Source: an uncultured Roseobacter sp. (GTDB lineage Bacteria; Pseudomonadota; Alphaproteobacteria; Rhodobacterales; Rhodobacteraceae). Taken from it: a stretch of 64,000 nucleotides of DNA. The DNA is taken from positions 1 through 64,000 of the forward strand of contig NZ_CANLQB010000005.1 of the NCBI RefSeq assembly GCF_947493125.1. The letters are read 5' to 3'. Positions 52,912 through 62,213 of the stretch are shown here, piece by piece. A program made the translations under genes and the position numbers. Under the pieces are notes generated by a model. The model saw only the letters and a list, made by a program, of their open reading frames with translations. It did no database searches and was not told the origin of the DNA. Numbering within the stretch: position 1 is the first letter of the stretch; each line of letters begins with the position of its first letter.

Positions 52912-54285
52912 ATGACCATCACCTGTATCTCCCCAATCGACGGGTCGATCTACGCAACACGGCCGGTCTTGACCGAGTTCGAAGCCGCCGAGGCGGTGGC
53001 CAAGGGCAAGGCAGCGCAGGCAGCCTGGGCGGAACGGCCTTTGCAGGACCGGGTCGATCTGGTGCTGCGGGGCGTCGCCAATGTGGGCGCGATGAACGAC
53101 GAGATCGTTCCAGAGCTGGCCTGGCAGATGGGGCGACCCATCCGCTATGGCGGCGAATTCGGCGGCTTTGACGAACGCGCGCAGCATATGGCGCGCATTG
53201 CGGGGGACGCGCTGGCGCCCATTGCGCTGGAAGACAGCGGAGCCTTTCGCCGTATGATCAAGCGGGTGCCGCATGGGCTGGTCCTGGTGGTCGCCCCTTG
53301 GAATTATCCCTACATGACGGCGATCAATACGGTGGCCCCGGCTCTGATCGCAGGCAACGCGGTGATGCTGAAACACGCCAGCCAGACGCCACTGGTCGGC
53401 GAGCGCATGGCGCAGGCGTTTCATGCGGCGGGTGTGCCTGAGGAGGTGTTTCAGAACGTCTTTCTCGACCACAGGACAACGTCCGCTCTGATCGCGGACC
53501 GCGCCTTTGGGTTTGTGAACTTCACAGGGTCGGTCAGCGGTGGGCGCGCGATGGAAGCCGCGGCGTCGGGCACCTTCACGGGCCTCGGGCTCGAGTTGGG
53601 CGGCAAGGACCCCGGCTATGTCATGGAAGATGCGGATGTCGAGGCGGCGGCAGAGACGCTGATCGACGGTGCGATGTTCAACTCGGGCCAGTGCTGTTGC
53701 GGGATCGAACGGATCTACGTGGCCGACGCGCTGTTTGAGCAGTTTGTGGATAAGGCGGTCTCCATCGTTGAAACCTACAAGCTCGGCAACCCGCTGGAGC
53801 AGGAGACGACGCTTGGGCCGATGGCGCAGGTGCGCTTTGCCGATGAGGTGCGGGCGCAGACCGCAGAGGCTGTAGCAGCGGGCGGCAAGGCGCTGATCGA
53901 CAAGCGCCTTTTCCCCCACGACGGTGGCGCGTATTTGATGCCTCAGATCCTGGTGGATGTGGATCATTCCATGCGGCTGATGCTTGAGGAGAGCTTTGGC
54001 CCGGTTGTGGGTATCATGCCGGTCAAGGACGATGCCGAGGCGGTCCGGCTGATGAACGACAGCGCCTATGGGCTGACCGCCTCGCTTTGGACACCTGACA
54101 TTGCCCGCGCCGAGGCAATTGGCCATGCCATCGAGACAGGCACCGTTTTCATGAACCGGGCCGACTATCTGGATCCGGGCTTGTGCTGGACCGGCTGCAA
54201 GGATACCGGACGAGGCGGAGGGCTGTCAGTGATCGGATATCACAATCTGACGCGCCCGAAATCTTATCATTTCAAGAAGGCCTGA
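52912..54285 (+). CDS. Aldehyde dehydrogenase
   Basis: This NAD(P)-dependent dehydrogenase has 457 residues, somewhat short. It has the Asn/Trp motif VVAPWNYPYMTAINTVAPALIAGNAV, the general-base Glu in LGLELGGKDPGYVMEDAD, and the nucleophile Cys in FNSGQCCCGIERIYV; the LEESFGPVVGI motif follows. Unlike the gene at 16768, this is the hydrolytic, non-acylating type. It starts 4 bp after the glutamine-synthetase-like gene, and the alcohol dehydrogenase follows after 4 bp. In the proposed route it would oxidise the glutamylated aldehyde to the acid. The substrate is not shown by sequence. Confidence 0.92.
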   Translation: MTITCISPIDGSIYATRPVLTEFEAAEAVAKGKAAQAAWAERPLQDRVDLVLRGVANVGAMNDEIVPELAWQMGRPIRYGGEFGGFDERAQHMARIAGDALAPIALEDSGAFRRMIKRVPHGLVLVVAPWNYPYMTAINTVAPALIAGNAVMLKHASQTPLVGERMAQAFHAAGVPEEVFQNVFLDHRTTSALIADRAFGFVNFTGSVSGGRAMEAAASGTFTGLGLELGGKDPGYVMEDADVEAAAETLIDGAMFNSGQCCCGIERIYVADALFEQFVDKAVSIVETYKLGNPLEQETTLGPMAQVRFADEVRAQTAEAVAAGGKALIDKRLFPHDGGAYLMPQILVDVDHSMRLMLEESFGPVVGIMPVKDDAEAVRLMNDSAYGLTASLWTPDIARAEAIGHAIETGTVFMNRADYLDPGLCWTGCKDTGRGGGLSVIGYHNLTRPKSYHFKKA

Positions 54286-54289
54286 GCCG

Positions 54290-55435
54290 ATGACACTCAC
54301 TGCCAACTGGTCCTATCCCACCGCGATCCGTTTCGGGGCGGGGCGGATTTCGGAGATCGCCGAGGTCTGTGCGGCGACAGGCATCACCAGGCCATTGCTT
54401 GTCACCGACAAGGGGCTGGCGGAACTGCCCATCACCCAGAATGTGCTGGAGCTGCTAACGGCCGCAGGTCTGGGCCGGGCAATGTTCTCGGATGTGGACC
54501 CGAACCCGACTGAGAAGAACGCCGCGGCCGGTGTCGCCGTGTACCGCGAAGGCGGTCATGATGGCGTCGTGGCGTTTGGGGGTGGCTCCGGGCTAGATCT
54601 GGGTAAGGTCATCGCCTTCATGGCCGGGCAGACACGCCCGCTATGGGACTTCGAAGATGTCGGCGATTGGTGGACACGCGCCGATGCTGACGCGATTGCT
54701 CCCATCGTCGCGGTGCCGACCACAGCCGGGACGGGGTCGGAAGTGGGGCGCGCCAGCGTGATCACCAATTCGGAAACCCATGAGAAGAAGATCATCTTCC
54801 ACCCCAAGATCTTGCCCAGCGTCGTGATCTGCGATCCAGAGCTGACAGTCGGCATGCCGCCTGCCATCACTGCAGGCACCGGCATGGACGCCTTTGCCCA
54901 TTGTTTGGAGGCCTATTGTTCGCCGCACTACCACCCGATGTCTCAAGGCATCGCGCTGGAGGGGATGAAGCTGGTCAAGGATAATCTGCTGCTTGCCTAC
55001 GAAGACGGGACCAATCTTGAGGCACGGGCCCACATGATGTCGGCGGCAGCCATGGGTGCGACGGCCTTTCAGAAGGGGTTGGGTGCGATCCACGCGCTGT
55101 CGCATCCCATCGGCGCTGTGCACCACACGCACCACGGAACAACCAACGCGGTGGTGATGCAGCCGGTGCTGATGTTCAATCGCCCCAAAGTGCGCAAACA
55201 CCTTGCGCGCGCGGCGAACTATCTCAGCATTTCAGGCGGGTTCGACGGGTTCTACGCCTTCGTCGGTGAGCTGAACGCGAAGTTGAAGATCCCTAAAACT
55301 TTGACGGACCTGGGCGTGAAAAACCCCAATATCGAGGCGCTGGTGACATCTGCTTTGCAGGATCCAAGCGTCGGAGGGAACCCAGTGAAGATGACCGTGA
55401 AGAACACAACAGAATTGCTGGAGGCCTGTTTCTAG
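54290..55435 (+). CDS. Iron-containing alcohol dehydrogenase
   Basis: This family III alcohol dehydrogenase (381 residues) has the NAD-binding GGGSGLDLGKVIAFM, TTAGTGSEVGRASVI, and the metal-ligand His residues in TGMDAFAHCLEAYCSPHYHPMSQGIALEGMK and GAIHALSHPIGAVHHTHHGTTNAVVM. It starts 4 bp after the aldehyde dehydrogenase. An alcohol to aldehyde to acid oxidation pair fits a hydroxyl-bearing substrate such as an amino alcohol. It ends the operon; the TauE-like gene faces it with stops 3 bp apart. Confidence 0.93.
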   Translation: MTLTANWSYPTAIRFGAGRISEIAEVCAATGITRPLLVTDKGLAELPITQNVLELLTAAGLGRAMFSDVDPNPTEKNAAAGVAVYREGGHDGVVAFGGGSGLDLGKVIAFMAGQTRPLWDFEDVGDWWTRADADAIAPIVAVPTTAGTGSEVGRASVITNSETHEKKIIFHPKILPSVVICDPELTVGMPPAITAGTGMDAFAHCLEAYCSPHYHPMSQGIALEGMKLVKDNLLLAYEDGTNLEARAHMMSAAAMGATAFQKGLGAIHALSHPIGAVHHTHHGTTNAVVMQPVLMFNRPKVRKHLARAANYLSISGGFDGFYAFVGELNAKLKIPKTLTDLGVKNPNIEALVTSALQDPSVGGNPVKMTVKNTTELLEACF

Positions 55436-55438
55436 CCT

Positions 55439-56188
55439 TCAGCCGTACCAGATTGCCCTGCGGATCAGGTTCAAACCCATCAGCACGAAGATGACGAGGA
55501 TCGCTGTGCGGAACCCGTCACCGGTGAGGCGGTTGCGGAAGACCTCGCCCAGGCTGAACCCGATCAGCGTCGGAAGCAGCATTGCCGCGGAGAGCCCAGC
55601 AAGCGGCCCGGTCATAAAGCCCAGCTGGATATAGGCCACGCACAGCGGCAGGCTGCCCACGAAGATCAAAAACCCGCTCGCGCGCACAAATTCTTCTTTG
55701 TCGACTTGTTTGGTTGCCAGATACATCGCCAGCGGCGCACCCCAGCCTGCGGTCATTCCGCCGACCACACCGGCGAAGAGCGCGAATCCGACTTGTGCTG
55801 CGTTGTCGTACCGCGCCGGGAGCGGCGGGACGACCCCCCGCCAGGAAACGGCGACAAAAAGCAGGATGACCAGCCCGAGGAAGGCCAACAGCGCCCGGTC
55901 ACCGGTGTTTTGCGTGGCAAATACGGTCAACGCCACACCTGCCAGCAAAACAAACGCAAAAAGCGCGTAGCGACGTGCTGTGCGCCTGAGGTAACCCGCC
56001 CGAAACAGCTGCCATGCGTTGGAGCCGATCATCGGAAAAAGCACCAGCGCGATCGCCGTGCGGGGGTCGAGAAACAGGGTCATCAGCGCGATCGCTGCCG
56101 TGGGCATCCCGATCCCGGCCAAACCCTTGACTGCCCCGGCAAAGAAAAACGCGGCGCCGGCGATGATGAGGGTCGTGGTGTGGTCCAA
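55439..56188 (-). CDS. TauE/SafE-family permease (sulfite/sulfoacetate exporter type)
   Basis: This membrane protein (249 residues) has about eight hydrophobic segments and the family's duplicated pattern: AFFFAGAVKGLAGIGMPTAAIALMTLFLDPRTAIALVLFPMIGSNAWQLFR near the start and GFALFAGVVGGMTAGWGAPLAMYLATKQVDKEEFVRASGFLIFVGSLPL later. TauE/SafE proteins are putative anion exporters, often for sulfite or sulfoacetate from sulfonate metabolism. It converges with the alcohol dehydrogenase gene. It is about 36 kb from the sulfoacetate-like cluster, so a link is only a possibility. It could equally export a product of the adjacent operon. Confidence 0.85.
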   Translation of the reverse strand: MDHTTTLIIAGAAFFFAGAVKGLAGIGMPTAAIALMTLFLDPRTAIALVLFPMIGSNAWQLFRAGYLRRTARRYALFAFVLLAGVALTVFATQNTGDRALLAFLGLVILLFVAVSWRGVVPPLPARYDNAAQVGFALFAGVVGGMTAGWGAPLAMYLATKQVDKEEFVRASGFLIFVGSLPLCVAYIQLGFMTGPLAGLSAAMLLPTLIGFSLGEVFRNRLTGDGFRTAILVIFVLMGLNLIRRAIWYG

Positions 56189-56746
56189 GGGCTGGGTCCT
56201 GCGGTGGTCCTGCCGATATGCGCAGGCCGCTGGAAGGTCCGCCGAAACTGCTCGGGTGTCAATTCAGCTGGGTTTCTTGCGCGGACGCAGCTTGAACAAG
56301 GCCCTGCTGCAGTCTGTCGCAGGGCCGTTCGGTGAAGACAGATTTGAGCACGCCGCGTGAATTGATCCGACCCAGGGAGCGCTTGGCACGTTTACCATGA
56401 GGCTCCATAATATAACTAAAGAGCGTAGGATCGCTTGCGGCGAATGACCTGCCTCAGTATGGGTAAGTTACTGTTATATTGTTTGTTTTCGAATGGCGCT
56501 GCTGGTCCATGCAGCGAGGTTGCCGCGCACGAGCGCAACAGCGGCTGTCCTATTGTTAACCAGCTCAGCGCCTGACCCAGCGGCTATTTTCAGTCGATTT
56601 TGCAAACTCCAGGCGTACCATGCCCCGTCTTGCAAGTCGGTGGTGTCCGCGCGTTTCGTCGCACAGTTCCTGACGTTCAGGCTCTGAAAACTATCTCTCT
56701 TGTAGCAAGCCTAGAGTGCTTGCTGAATTTGCATGAGGGTAAACCT
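56189..56746. other. Long intergenic region before cydA, with a hairpin
   Basis: About 560 bp hold no recognisable gene. GGCCCTGC (56300-56307) pairs with GCAGGGCC (56319-56326) in an 8-bp stem that may be a transcription or mRNA end signal, with no clear T-run. The part at 56400-56490 is relatively AT-rich and may contain a promoter. I searched by eye for an FNR/ANR-type TTGAT-N4-ATCAA site and found none. Confidence 0.5.
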
Positions 56747-58135
56747 TTGGACACGCTGATCTTATCTCGCATCCAGTTTGGTGCGAACATATCGTTTCAT
56801 ATCCTGTTCCCGACGATCACCATCGCGTTGGGCTGGGTCCTGCTGTTTTTCAAACTGCGCTTTAACGCGACAGGAGAGCAGAAGTGGATGGACGCCTACA
56901 TGTTCTGGGTGAAGATCTTCGCGCTGTCCTTTGCGATGGGAGTGGTTTCCGGAATCACCATGTCGTTCCAATTCGGAACCAATTGGCCGGGGTTCATGGA
57001 AACCGTAGGTAATGTTGCAGGCCCGTTGCTGGCTTACGAAGTCATGACCGCCTTTTTCCTTGAAGCTGTCTTCCTGGGGATCATGCTGTTTGGGGCCTCT
57101 CGGGTGAAGCCTTGGGTGCACACGCTGGCAACCTTTCTTGTCGCTTTCGGAACCACCATGTCGACCTTCTGGATCATTGTGCTGAATTCGTGGATGCACA
57201 CACCGCAAGGTTACGAATTGCGCGACGGTGTCGTCTTTGCGACTGACTGGCTGGCGATCATCTTCAACCCTTCGATGCCCTATCGTCTGGTCCATATGCT
57301 GTTGGCGTCCGGACTGACCGTGGCGTTCTTGATTGCAGGTATCTCCGCACTGCGCTTGCTGTGGGGTGACCGTGCGGAAAGCGTGAAAACAACACTGCGG
57401 TTCGGTATCATCACAGGTGCGGCACTAATTCCGTTACAGATCTTGGCTGGCGACTTTCACGGCTTGAATACGCTGGAACATCAGCCTGCAAAGGTTGCGG
57501 CGATGGAAGGCAATTGGGAGACGGGCCCGAACGTGCCATTGTTGCTGTTTGCCGTTCCCGATGAAGAGGCGCGGGAGAACAATTTCGAGGTCGGTATTCC
57601 GAACGGGGCTTCCTTGATCCTGACACACGAATTGGATGGTGTCGTGCCTGGGTTGAATGACTTTGTGGCTGAAGACGGGACGGAACTGCACCCACCGGTC
57701 GCGCCCGTGTTCTACAGCTTTCGAATCATGGTCGGTACAGGAATGGCGATGCTTGCCCTGTCTTGGGCAGGTCTGTATCTGCTGCGCCGCTATGGGGCTG
57801 GTGACATGCCGACGCTTCCGCTCTACGGATTTGCCGCAATGAGTTTCAGCGGATGGATAGCGACCCTGGCGGGCTGGTATACGACCGAGATTGGACGCCA
57901 GCCGTGGCTGGTCCAGGGCGTGTTGTCGACCAAGGACGCCGTCAGCGATGTGCCCGCAGGCATGGTCCTTGGTACTCTGCTTGGCTACCTTGCGATCTAC
58001 GCAGCACTGACCTTCGCCTATATCGCAGTCATTACCTATCTCGCCCGCAAGGCCTCTCGAGGCGAACCGCTGTCGTCGCGCCGCTACCCGCGCAGCGGTG
58101 AGGCAGAGGTGGCCGTCATGCACCCGGGAGAATAG
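56747..58135 (+). CDS. cydA: Cytochrome bd-type quinol oxidase subunit I (cyanide-insensitive type)
   Basis: Subunit I of a terminal oxidase (about 462 residues, nine to ten membrane segments) oxidises quinol and reduces oxygen to water. Family marks: SRIQFGANISFHILFPTITIALGWVLLFF (heme b595 His), AMGVVSGITMSFQFGTNWPGF, the heme ligand region, TTMSTFWIIVLNSWMHTPQGYEL, and GWYTTEIGRQPWLVQGVLST. The Q-loop is short, as in cyanide-insensitive oxidase (CioA). I placed the start at TTG 56747 with GAGGG upstream; the frame stays open to 56600, but the added residues do not resemble the family. No ATG fits better. Confidence 0.88.
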   Translation: MDTLILSRIQFGANISFHILFPTITIALGWVLLFFKLRFNATGEQKWMDAYMFWVKIFALSFAMGVVSGITMSFQFGTNWPGFMETVGNVAGPLLAYEVMTAFFLEAVFLGIMLFGASRVKPWVHTLATFLVAFGTTMSTFWIIVLNSWMHTPQGYELRDGVVFATDWLAIIFNPSMPYRLVHMLLASGLTVAFLIAGISALRLLWGDRAESVKTTLRFGIITGAALIPLQILAGDFHGLNTLEHQPAKVAAMEGNWETGPNVPLLLFAVPDEEARENNFEVGIPNGASLILTHELDGVVPGLNDFVAEDGTELHPPVAPVFYSFRIMVGTGMAMLALSWAGLYLLRRYGAGDMPTLPLYGFAAMSFSGWIATLAGWYTTEIGRQPWLVQGVLSTKDAVSDVPAGMVLGTLLGYLAIYAALTFAYIAVITYLARKASRGEPLSSRRYPRSGEAEVAVMHPGE

Positions 58136-58137
58136 AC

Positions 58138-59148
58138 ATGGAACTCTTTGGCGATCCGGCCATTTGGCTGCCGTGGACGTTTGCCGCCCTCATGGGGTTA
58201 TCAATCCTGATCTACGTGATCCTTGACGGGTTTGACCTCGGGGTTGGCCTGCTGATGCCATTGGCCGAAGAGACTGAAAAAGACAGGCTTGTGGCGTCGA
58301 TCGGTCCCTTCTGGGATGCCAACGAAACCTGGCTCGTGCTGGCCATCGGTTTGCTTCTGGTAGCGTTTCCGCCTGCACACGGGATCATTCTGACGGCGCT
58401 CTACTTCCCGGTCTTTGTGATGCTGGTCGGTTTGATCCTTAGGGGCGTGTCTTTCGAGTTCCGAGCAAAGGCACCGATCACTCAAAAGCCTCGCTGGAAT
58501 GCCGCATTCTTTGTCGGATCGTTGATGGCCTCGATGAGCCAAGGTTTCATGCTGGGCATGTATGTCATGGGTTTGACCTGGACGGTCAGTCATATTGCCT
58601 TTGCCTTGTTGACGGCGGTCTTCCTGACCGTCGGCTACAGCTTCATCGGTGCGGCATGGCTGATCGCCAAGACGGACGGCATCCTTCAAAGACGTGCGGT
58701 CGGCTGGGCCAGGGGGGGCATCTGGGGGCTGATACTTGGGATTGGAGCGATCTCTCTGGCAACGCCCTTCGTCAGCCCACGGATTTTCGACAAGTGGTTC
58801 AGTCTGCCTGAGTTTCTTTACCTGTCACCAATGCCGATCCTGTCCTTGGCGCTGGTTGCATATCTGTGGTGGCAAATTCGGCATCTGCCGCGGGCTGATG
58901 ATCGTATGGCGTGGGGGCCTTTCGCCGCCGCCATGGCGCTTTTTGCACTGGCGTTTGCCGGCATGGCATATTCCTTTTATCCCTATGTCGTGCCCGAGCA
59001 GATCACCATCTATGATGCCGCAGCAGCTCCGGAAAGCCTGTTCATTATCCTCCTCGGAACGCTGTTCGTGCTCCCGGCCATTCTGGGATATACGGTTTTG
59101 TCCTATTATATTTTCCGCGGGAAGGCGACGGAACTGCGCTATGATTGA
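58138..59148 (+). CDS. cydB: Cytochrome bd-type quinol oxidase subunit II
   Basis: Subunit II (336 residues, about eight membrane segments) partners CydA. Motifs: YVILDGFDLGVGLLMPLAEETEKDRLVASIGPFWDANETWLVLAIGLLLVAFPPAHGIILTALYFPVFVMLVGLILRGVSFEFRAKA, LGMYVMGLTWT, and FYPYVVPEQITIYDAAAAPESLFIILLGTLFVLPAILGYTVLSYYIFRGKA. It begins 2 bp after the cydA stop. The pair would support respiration at low oxygen or under cyanide/NO-type stress. No cydX-like gene follows with confidence. Confidence 0.95.
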   Translation: MELFGDPAIWLPWTFAALMGLSILIYVILDGFDLGVGLLMPLAEETEKDRLVASIGPFWDANETWLVLAIGLLLVAFPPAHGIILTALYFPVFVMLVGLILRGVSFEFRAKAPITQKPRWNAAFFVGSLMASMSQGFMLGMYVMGLTWTVSHIAFALLTAVFLTVGYSFIGAAWLIAKTDGILQRRAVGWARGGIWGLILGIGAISLATPFVSPRIFDKWFSLPEFLYLSPMPILSLALVAYLWWQIRHLPRADDRMAWGPFAAAMALFALAFAGMAYSFYPYVVPEQITIYDAAAAPESLFIILLGTLFVLPAILGYTVLSYYIFRGKATELRYD

Positions 59149-59233
59149 CCGTTTGACCCGATCCTTCTTTGCCTTCGGTCCAACCGCTGTGGCATGGTCC
59201 GCAAAAGGCGGGATCTGATCGGGCGAGTATCTC

Positions 59234-60265
59234 ATGCAGACCGAAATCATCGGCTCCCACGATGGGCATGACGTCGAAGCTCTCAATCTTGTCAACGGCA
59301 GGTTGGAGGCGCATTTCATGACATATGGTGCGCGCTTGACAGCGCTATGGGTGCCCGACGCGCATGGTGAACAGGCCGACGTCGTGCTCGGGTTCGATGA
59401 TCTCCAGAGCTACGTCGAAGACAAAACCTATATGGGTGCCATATGCGGCCAATACGCCAACCGTATTGCCGGCGGTCGTTGCCTCATCGACGATCAGAAG
59501 GTGCAATTGGATCGGAATGAGGGTCGCAATCACCTTCACGGCGGCTCGGTCGGCCTCGATCGGAAAGTCTGGCAGATTGCGTCGTTGAAGATGCAAAGTG
59601 TCCAATTCTCCACGATCACGGAAGATGGCGAGATGGGGTTCCCAGGGCGGTCCAGGATCTTCGTGCGCTACACTCTGACGGACAGCGGTGCGCTTGAAAT
59701 CGAGATGACTGGGGATACCGACAAACCGACGCTGATGAACTTGGCCAATCACGCTTATTTCAATCTGTCGGGTCAGGGTTCAGGCGATGTGTTGGATCAT
59801 CGTTTGCAAATCGCGGCCCAGGCCTACACGCCGGTCGACGGCGACGGACTTGCGACCGGTGAAGTTCGCGATGTCACGGGCACGCGGTTCGATTTCCGCG
59901 AGGCGCGGCCCATTCGGCAGGTTGACGCAGCCGTGGACCTGCAGAGAGATGATGCGGAATATGACCACAACTGGTGTCTTGAGAGATCAGAGGCCGCTGT
60001 CACGCTGTTGGATCCCAGATCAGGCCGCCGAATGCAGATCAGCACGACCAAACCGGGTTTGCAGGTTTATACAGGTGGGCATCTGGGCGAGCGAATGATC
60101 GGAAAGACGGGTCGGCGCCTTTGCCGATTTGCTGGTGTGGCGCTGGAAACGCAGGCCTTCCCCTGCTCGCCCAACTTCGCGCATTTCCCGAATACTGTTC
60201 TGCGTCCGGGTGAACCTTACCGGCACAAGACCCGGTTGCAGTTCGGGGCCGATCCCTTACGCTAG
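59234..60265 (+). CDS. Aldose 1-epimerase (mutarotase)
   Basis: This 343-residue beta-sandwich enzyme interconverts alpha and beta anomers of hexoses. Family residues are seen in CGQYANRIAGG, RNHLHGGSVGLDRKVW (catalytic His), NLANHAYFNLSGQGSGDVLDH, AEYDHNWCLE (Asp/His) and ALETQAFPCSPNFAHFPNTVLRPGEPYRHKT (catalytic Glu). Two histidines and the catalytic Glu match GalM. It converges with the phosphatase gene by 9 bp overlap. No sugar operon is attached, so its substrate is not predicted. Confidence 0.93.
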   Translation: MQTEIIGSHDGHDVEALNLVNGRLEAHFMTYGARLTALWVPDAHGEQADVVLGFDDLQSYVEDKTYMGAICGQYANRIAGGRCLIDDQKVQLDRNEGRNHLHGGSVGLDRKVWQIASLKMQSVQFSTITEDGEMGFPGRSRIFVRYTLTDSGALEIEMTGDTDKPTLMNLANHAYFNLSGQGSGDVLDHRLQIAAQAYTPVDGDGLATGEVRDVTGTRFDFREARPIRQVDAAVDLQRDDAEYDHNWCLERSEAAVTLLDPRSGRRMQISTTKPGLQVYTGGHLGERMIGKTGRRLCRFAGVALETQAFPCSPNFAHFPNTVLRPGEPYRHKTRLQFGADPLR

Positions 60266-60940
60266 TTCGGTCCCGGATGTCGGTGGATCGAGAAAGAGAG
60301 CGGGCGCACGCCAATCGGCGAACCGTCGGGCACAGCCCTCTACAGGAAGTTCCTCGTTGAGGTAACCTCCGGCATAAAGCCAGAAGTCGACATGTGCCGC
60401 TTTTGCAGTTCGATAGTCGACAGCGCTGTCGCCGACGAAAACGGTCTCGGTTCGGTTCGATCCCAAGGCCCTTATCGCGCGCTGAAGCGACGATGGATCC
60501 GGCTTTTTCGGTTGGTTGGCCGTCGCGCCAATGATCACACTGAAAAACCGAGACAGCCCCAATTCCTCGCATATGTGCCGGGCGGGTGCGTGCGGCTTAT
60601 TGGTGCAGATGGCAAGTTTCTTGCCAGCTTGGGTCAGCCTTTCGAGCTGATCCAGCACCCCGTCGTAAGTGCGTGTGAGTGCGACACCATTTGCATTATA
60701 GATCTGCAAAAAAGCTTCGAGCGTCGCGCGATGCAGATCGGGACTACTGCCGCCGGTTGCAGTCAATCCGCGTTCCACCAGCTTCTCGACCCCATTGCCA
60801 ACAAATGTGATCACGGTGCTCAGATCCAGCGGCCCCCGCCCGATCTCTTGCAGCGCTGCATTCAAAGCGGCCTGAAGGTCAGGAGCGCTGTGGATCAGGG
60901 TCCCGTCCAGATCAAAGATAAATGTGGTCTTCGCCGCCAT
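60257..60940 (-). CDS. gph: Phosphoglycolate phosphatase (HAD family)
   Basis: This HAD hydrolase (227 residues) shows motif I FIFDLDGTLIHSAPDLQAALN, the cap region, motif II AICTNKPHAPARHICEELGL, and motifs III/IV GATANQPKKPDPSSLQRAI then VFVGDSAVDYRTAKAAHVDFWLYAGGY. The acidic-catalytic DLDGT and the GDS.VD end make it a phosphoglycolate-type phosphatase; other HAD substrates are possible. I chose ATG 60940, with AAAGGGCAGAGC upstream. A longer frame to 61093 has no support. Confidence 0.88.
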   Translation of the reverse strand: MAAKTTFIFDLDGTLIHSAPDLQAALNAALQEIGRGPLDLSTVITFVGNGVEKLVERGLTATGGSSPDLHRATLEAFLQIYNANGVALTRTYDGVLDQLERLTQAGKKLAICTNKPHAPARHICEELGLSRFFSVIIGATANQPKKPDPSSLQRAIRALGSNRTETVFVGDSAVDYRTAKAAHVDFWLYAGGYLNEELPVEGCARRFADWRAPALFLDPPTSGTELA

Positions 60941-61136
60941 GCTCTGCCCTTTGCGTGAACCAGACCCGCTGGGCCGCGACTCCATCCAAAGCGCCGATGC
61001 CTCAAATTTGTATCGGGCGCAAGCGGGGTCGTCGCGCGGGCATGAGAATAGCGGGCGCCTAAATGGCGGCGGCGTTGGGCATCCTTGGGACAAGCCCCAG
61101 ATGGCCGCCTGCCTCCGCAGCTTCTACCGAGATCGG

Positions 61137-62213
61137 CTACCCGACCTTGAACCCCCAGAAGCTTGTCTGATCCGCCATGAAGTATCCATCGGACCCACGC
61201 AACCGACCTTGCAACTCGACAGTGTCTCCAGCTGAAAGCTGCGCCATGGTCTGAGTCTGTAAGACGGTTTGCTCTGACACATGCGGTCCCGTGATTTCAC
61301 AAAGCGATCCGCTGATGACATCAGCACCGTTGCGCAGAAGGCGCGCGCTCATCTGGACCTCATCCGTTGTGTTCTGCTTGAAGGTGAGCGCGGCCCCAAA
61401 GAGGTAGCTGCCCGCAACCGGTGCGACGAACTGGTTGGCACCGGCATCCAGCACGTTCTGGTCATTGAATTCGGCCTCATTGATGGCAATCGTCGTCCAA
61501 ACATCGGCGGCGGTATAGTTGTCGAAGTTGGTTGCGCCCTTGAACCGTGGCAGGTTTGGCTGTTCGACAATACCGGTCGCCGCGTTGACGATCATCCCGT
61601 CGCGAAAGTCTGTCCCGTTGGGCGATGTTGCAAGACGGATATTGTCGCTGCCGAAAAGGCCAAAGAGCGCGCGGGTGCCGAAATCCTGCTGAAAGACAAA
61701 TCCCGCGTCATCCGCGGCGGTCTCCTTGTTGAGAGTGGAGATGATATCACCATCGCCACCGTCGGCCTGATACAGGGCTGTCCATAGGGCGCCGTTGAGC
61801 TTGGCGGAGAACGGCGCGGTGGGAACGGTCACCATGCCAAGCCCAAAAGTCGAAATCTCTTGAAGCTCGTCGCTGTCGAGGTCGATCCATTCGGAGCCGT
61901 CAAAAACCACCAAGGCGTCGCGGCCTGTCACATAGGCACGCCAGCCCGATTTAGGCTCGAAGTACTGCCAGAGGCCGTTTTCAAAAAGCGTCAACTGCCC
62001 GTCGTGCCCGGCCCAATCGCCCGTCGCTGCGTCTCCGACGATGTGGCGATCTCCCTCCGCCGGATCAGCGGGCGCGGTGGGCTGATCGTCCGTCAGCACG
62101 GCCAGCTGGGTCAGGACATCGAGAATGCGCAGCGCCTCGTTGTGGGTGACGTGCTTTTGCGCTTGGTTGGGCTGAATGAACGGCAAAGACAGGCAGCTTG
62201 AGGTATCGGCCAT
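61137..62213 (-). CDS. DUF2793 protein with C1q-like C-terminal domain (phage-type)
   Basis: This 358-residue protein has an N-terminal DUF2793-like region (SLPFIQPNQAQKHVTHNEALRILDVLTQLAVL, then EGDRHIVGDAATGDWAGHDGQLTLFENGLWQYFEPKSGWRAYV), a repeated element in phage and gene-transfer-agent tail-associated proteins. The C-terminal 130 residues resemble a C1q/TNF-like beta-sandwich (FVAPVAGSYLFGAALTFKQN, VQMSARLLRNGADVI, LSAGDTVELQGRL, SFWGFKVG). ATG 62213 follows GGGAAATCC. No other phage genes flank it in the window. It may be a host-recognition or attachment protein from a remnant or a gene transfer agent. Confidence 0.8.
   Translation of the reverse strand: MADTSSCLSLPFIQPNQAQKHVTHNEALRILDVLTQLAVLTDDQPTAPADPAEGDRHIVGDAATGDWAGHDGQLTLFENGLWQYFEPKSGWRAYVTGRDALVVFDGSEWIDLDSDELQEISTFGLGMVTVPTAPFSAKLNGALWTALYQADGGDGDIISTLNKETAADDAGFVFQQDFGTRALFGLFGSDNIRLATSPNGTDFRDGMIVNAATGIVEQPNLPRFKGATNFDNYTAADVWTTIAINEAEFNDQNVLDAGANQFVAPVAGSYLFGAALTFKQNTTDEVQMSARLLRNGADVISGSLCEITGPHVSEQTVLQTQTMAQLSAGDTVELQGRLRGSDGYFMADQTSFWGFKVG

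Noticed and set aside
59143-59217. Tiny frame overlapping the cydB stop, possible CydX/CioZ-type subunit
   Set aside because: Its 24 residues lack the long hydrophobic helix of CydX or the DUF2474 pattern.
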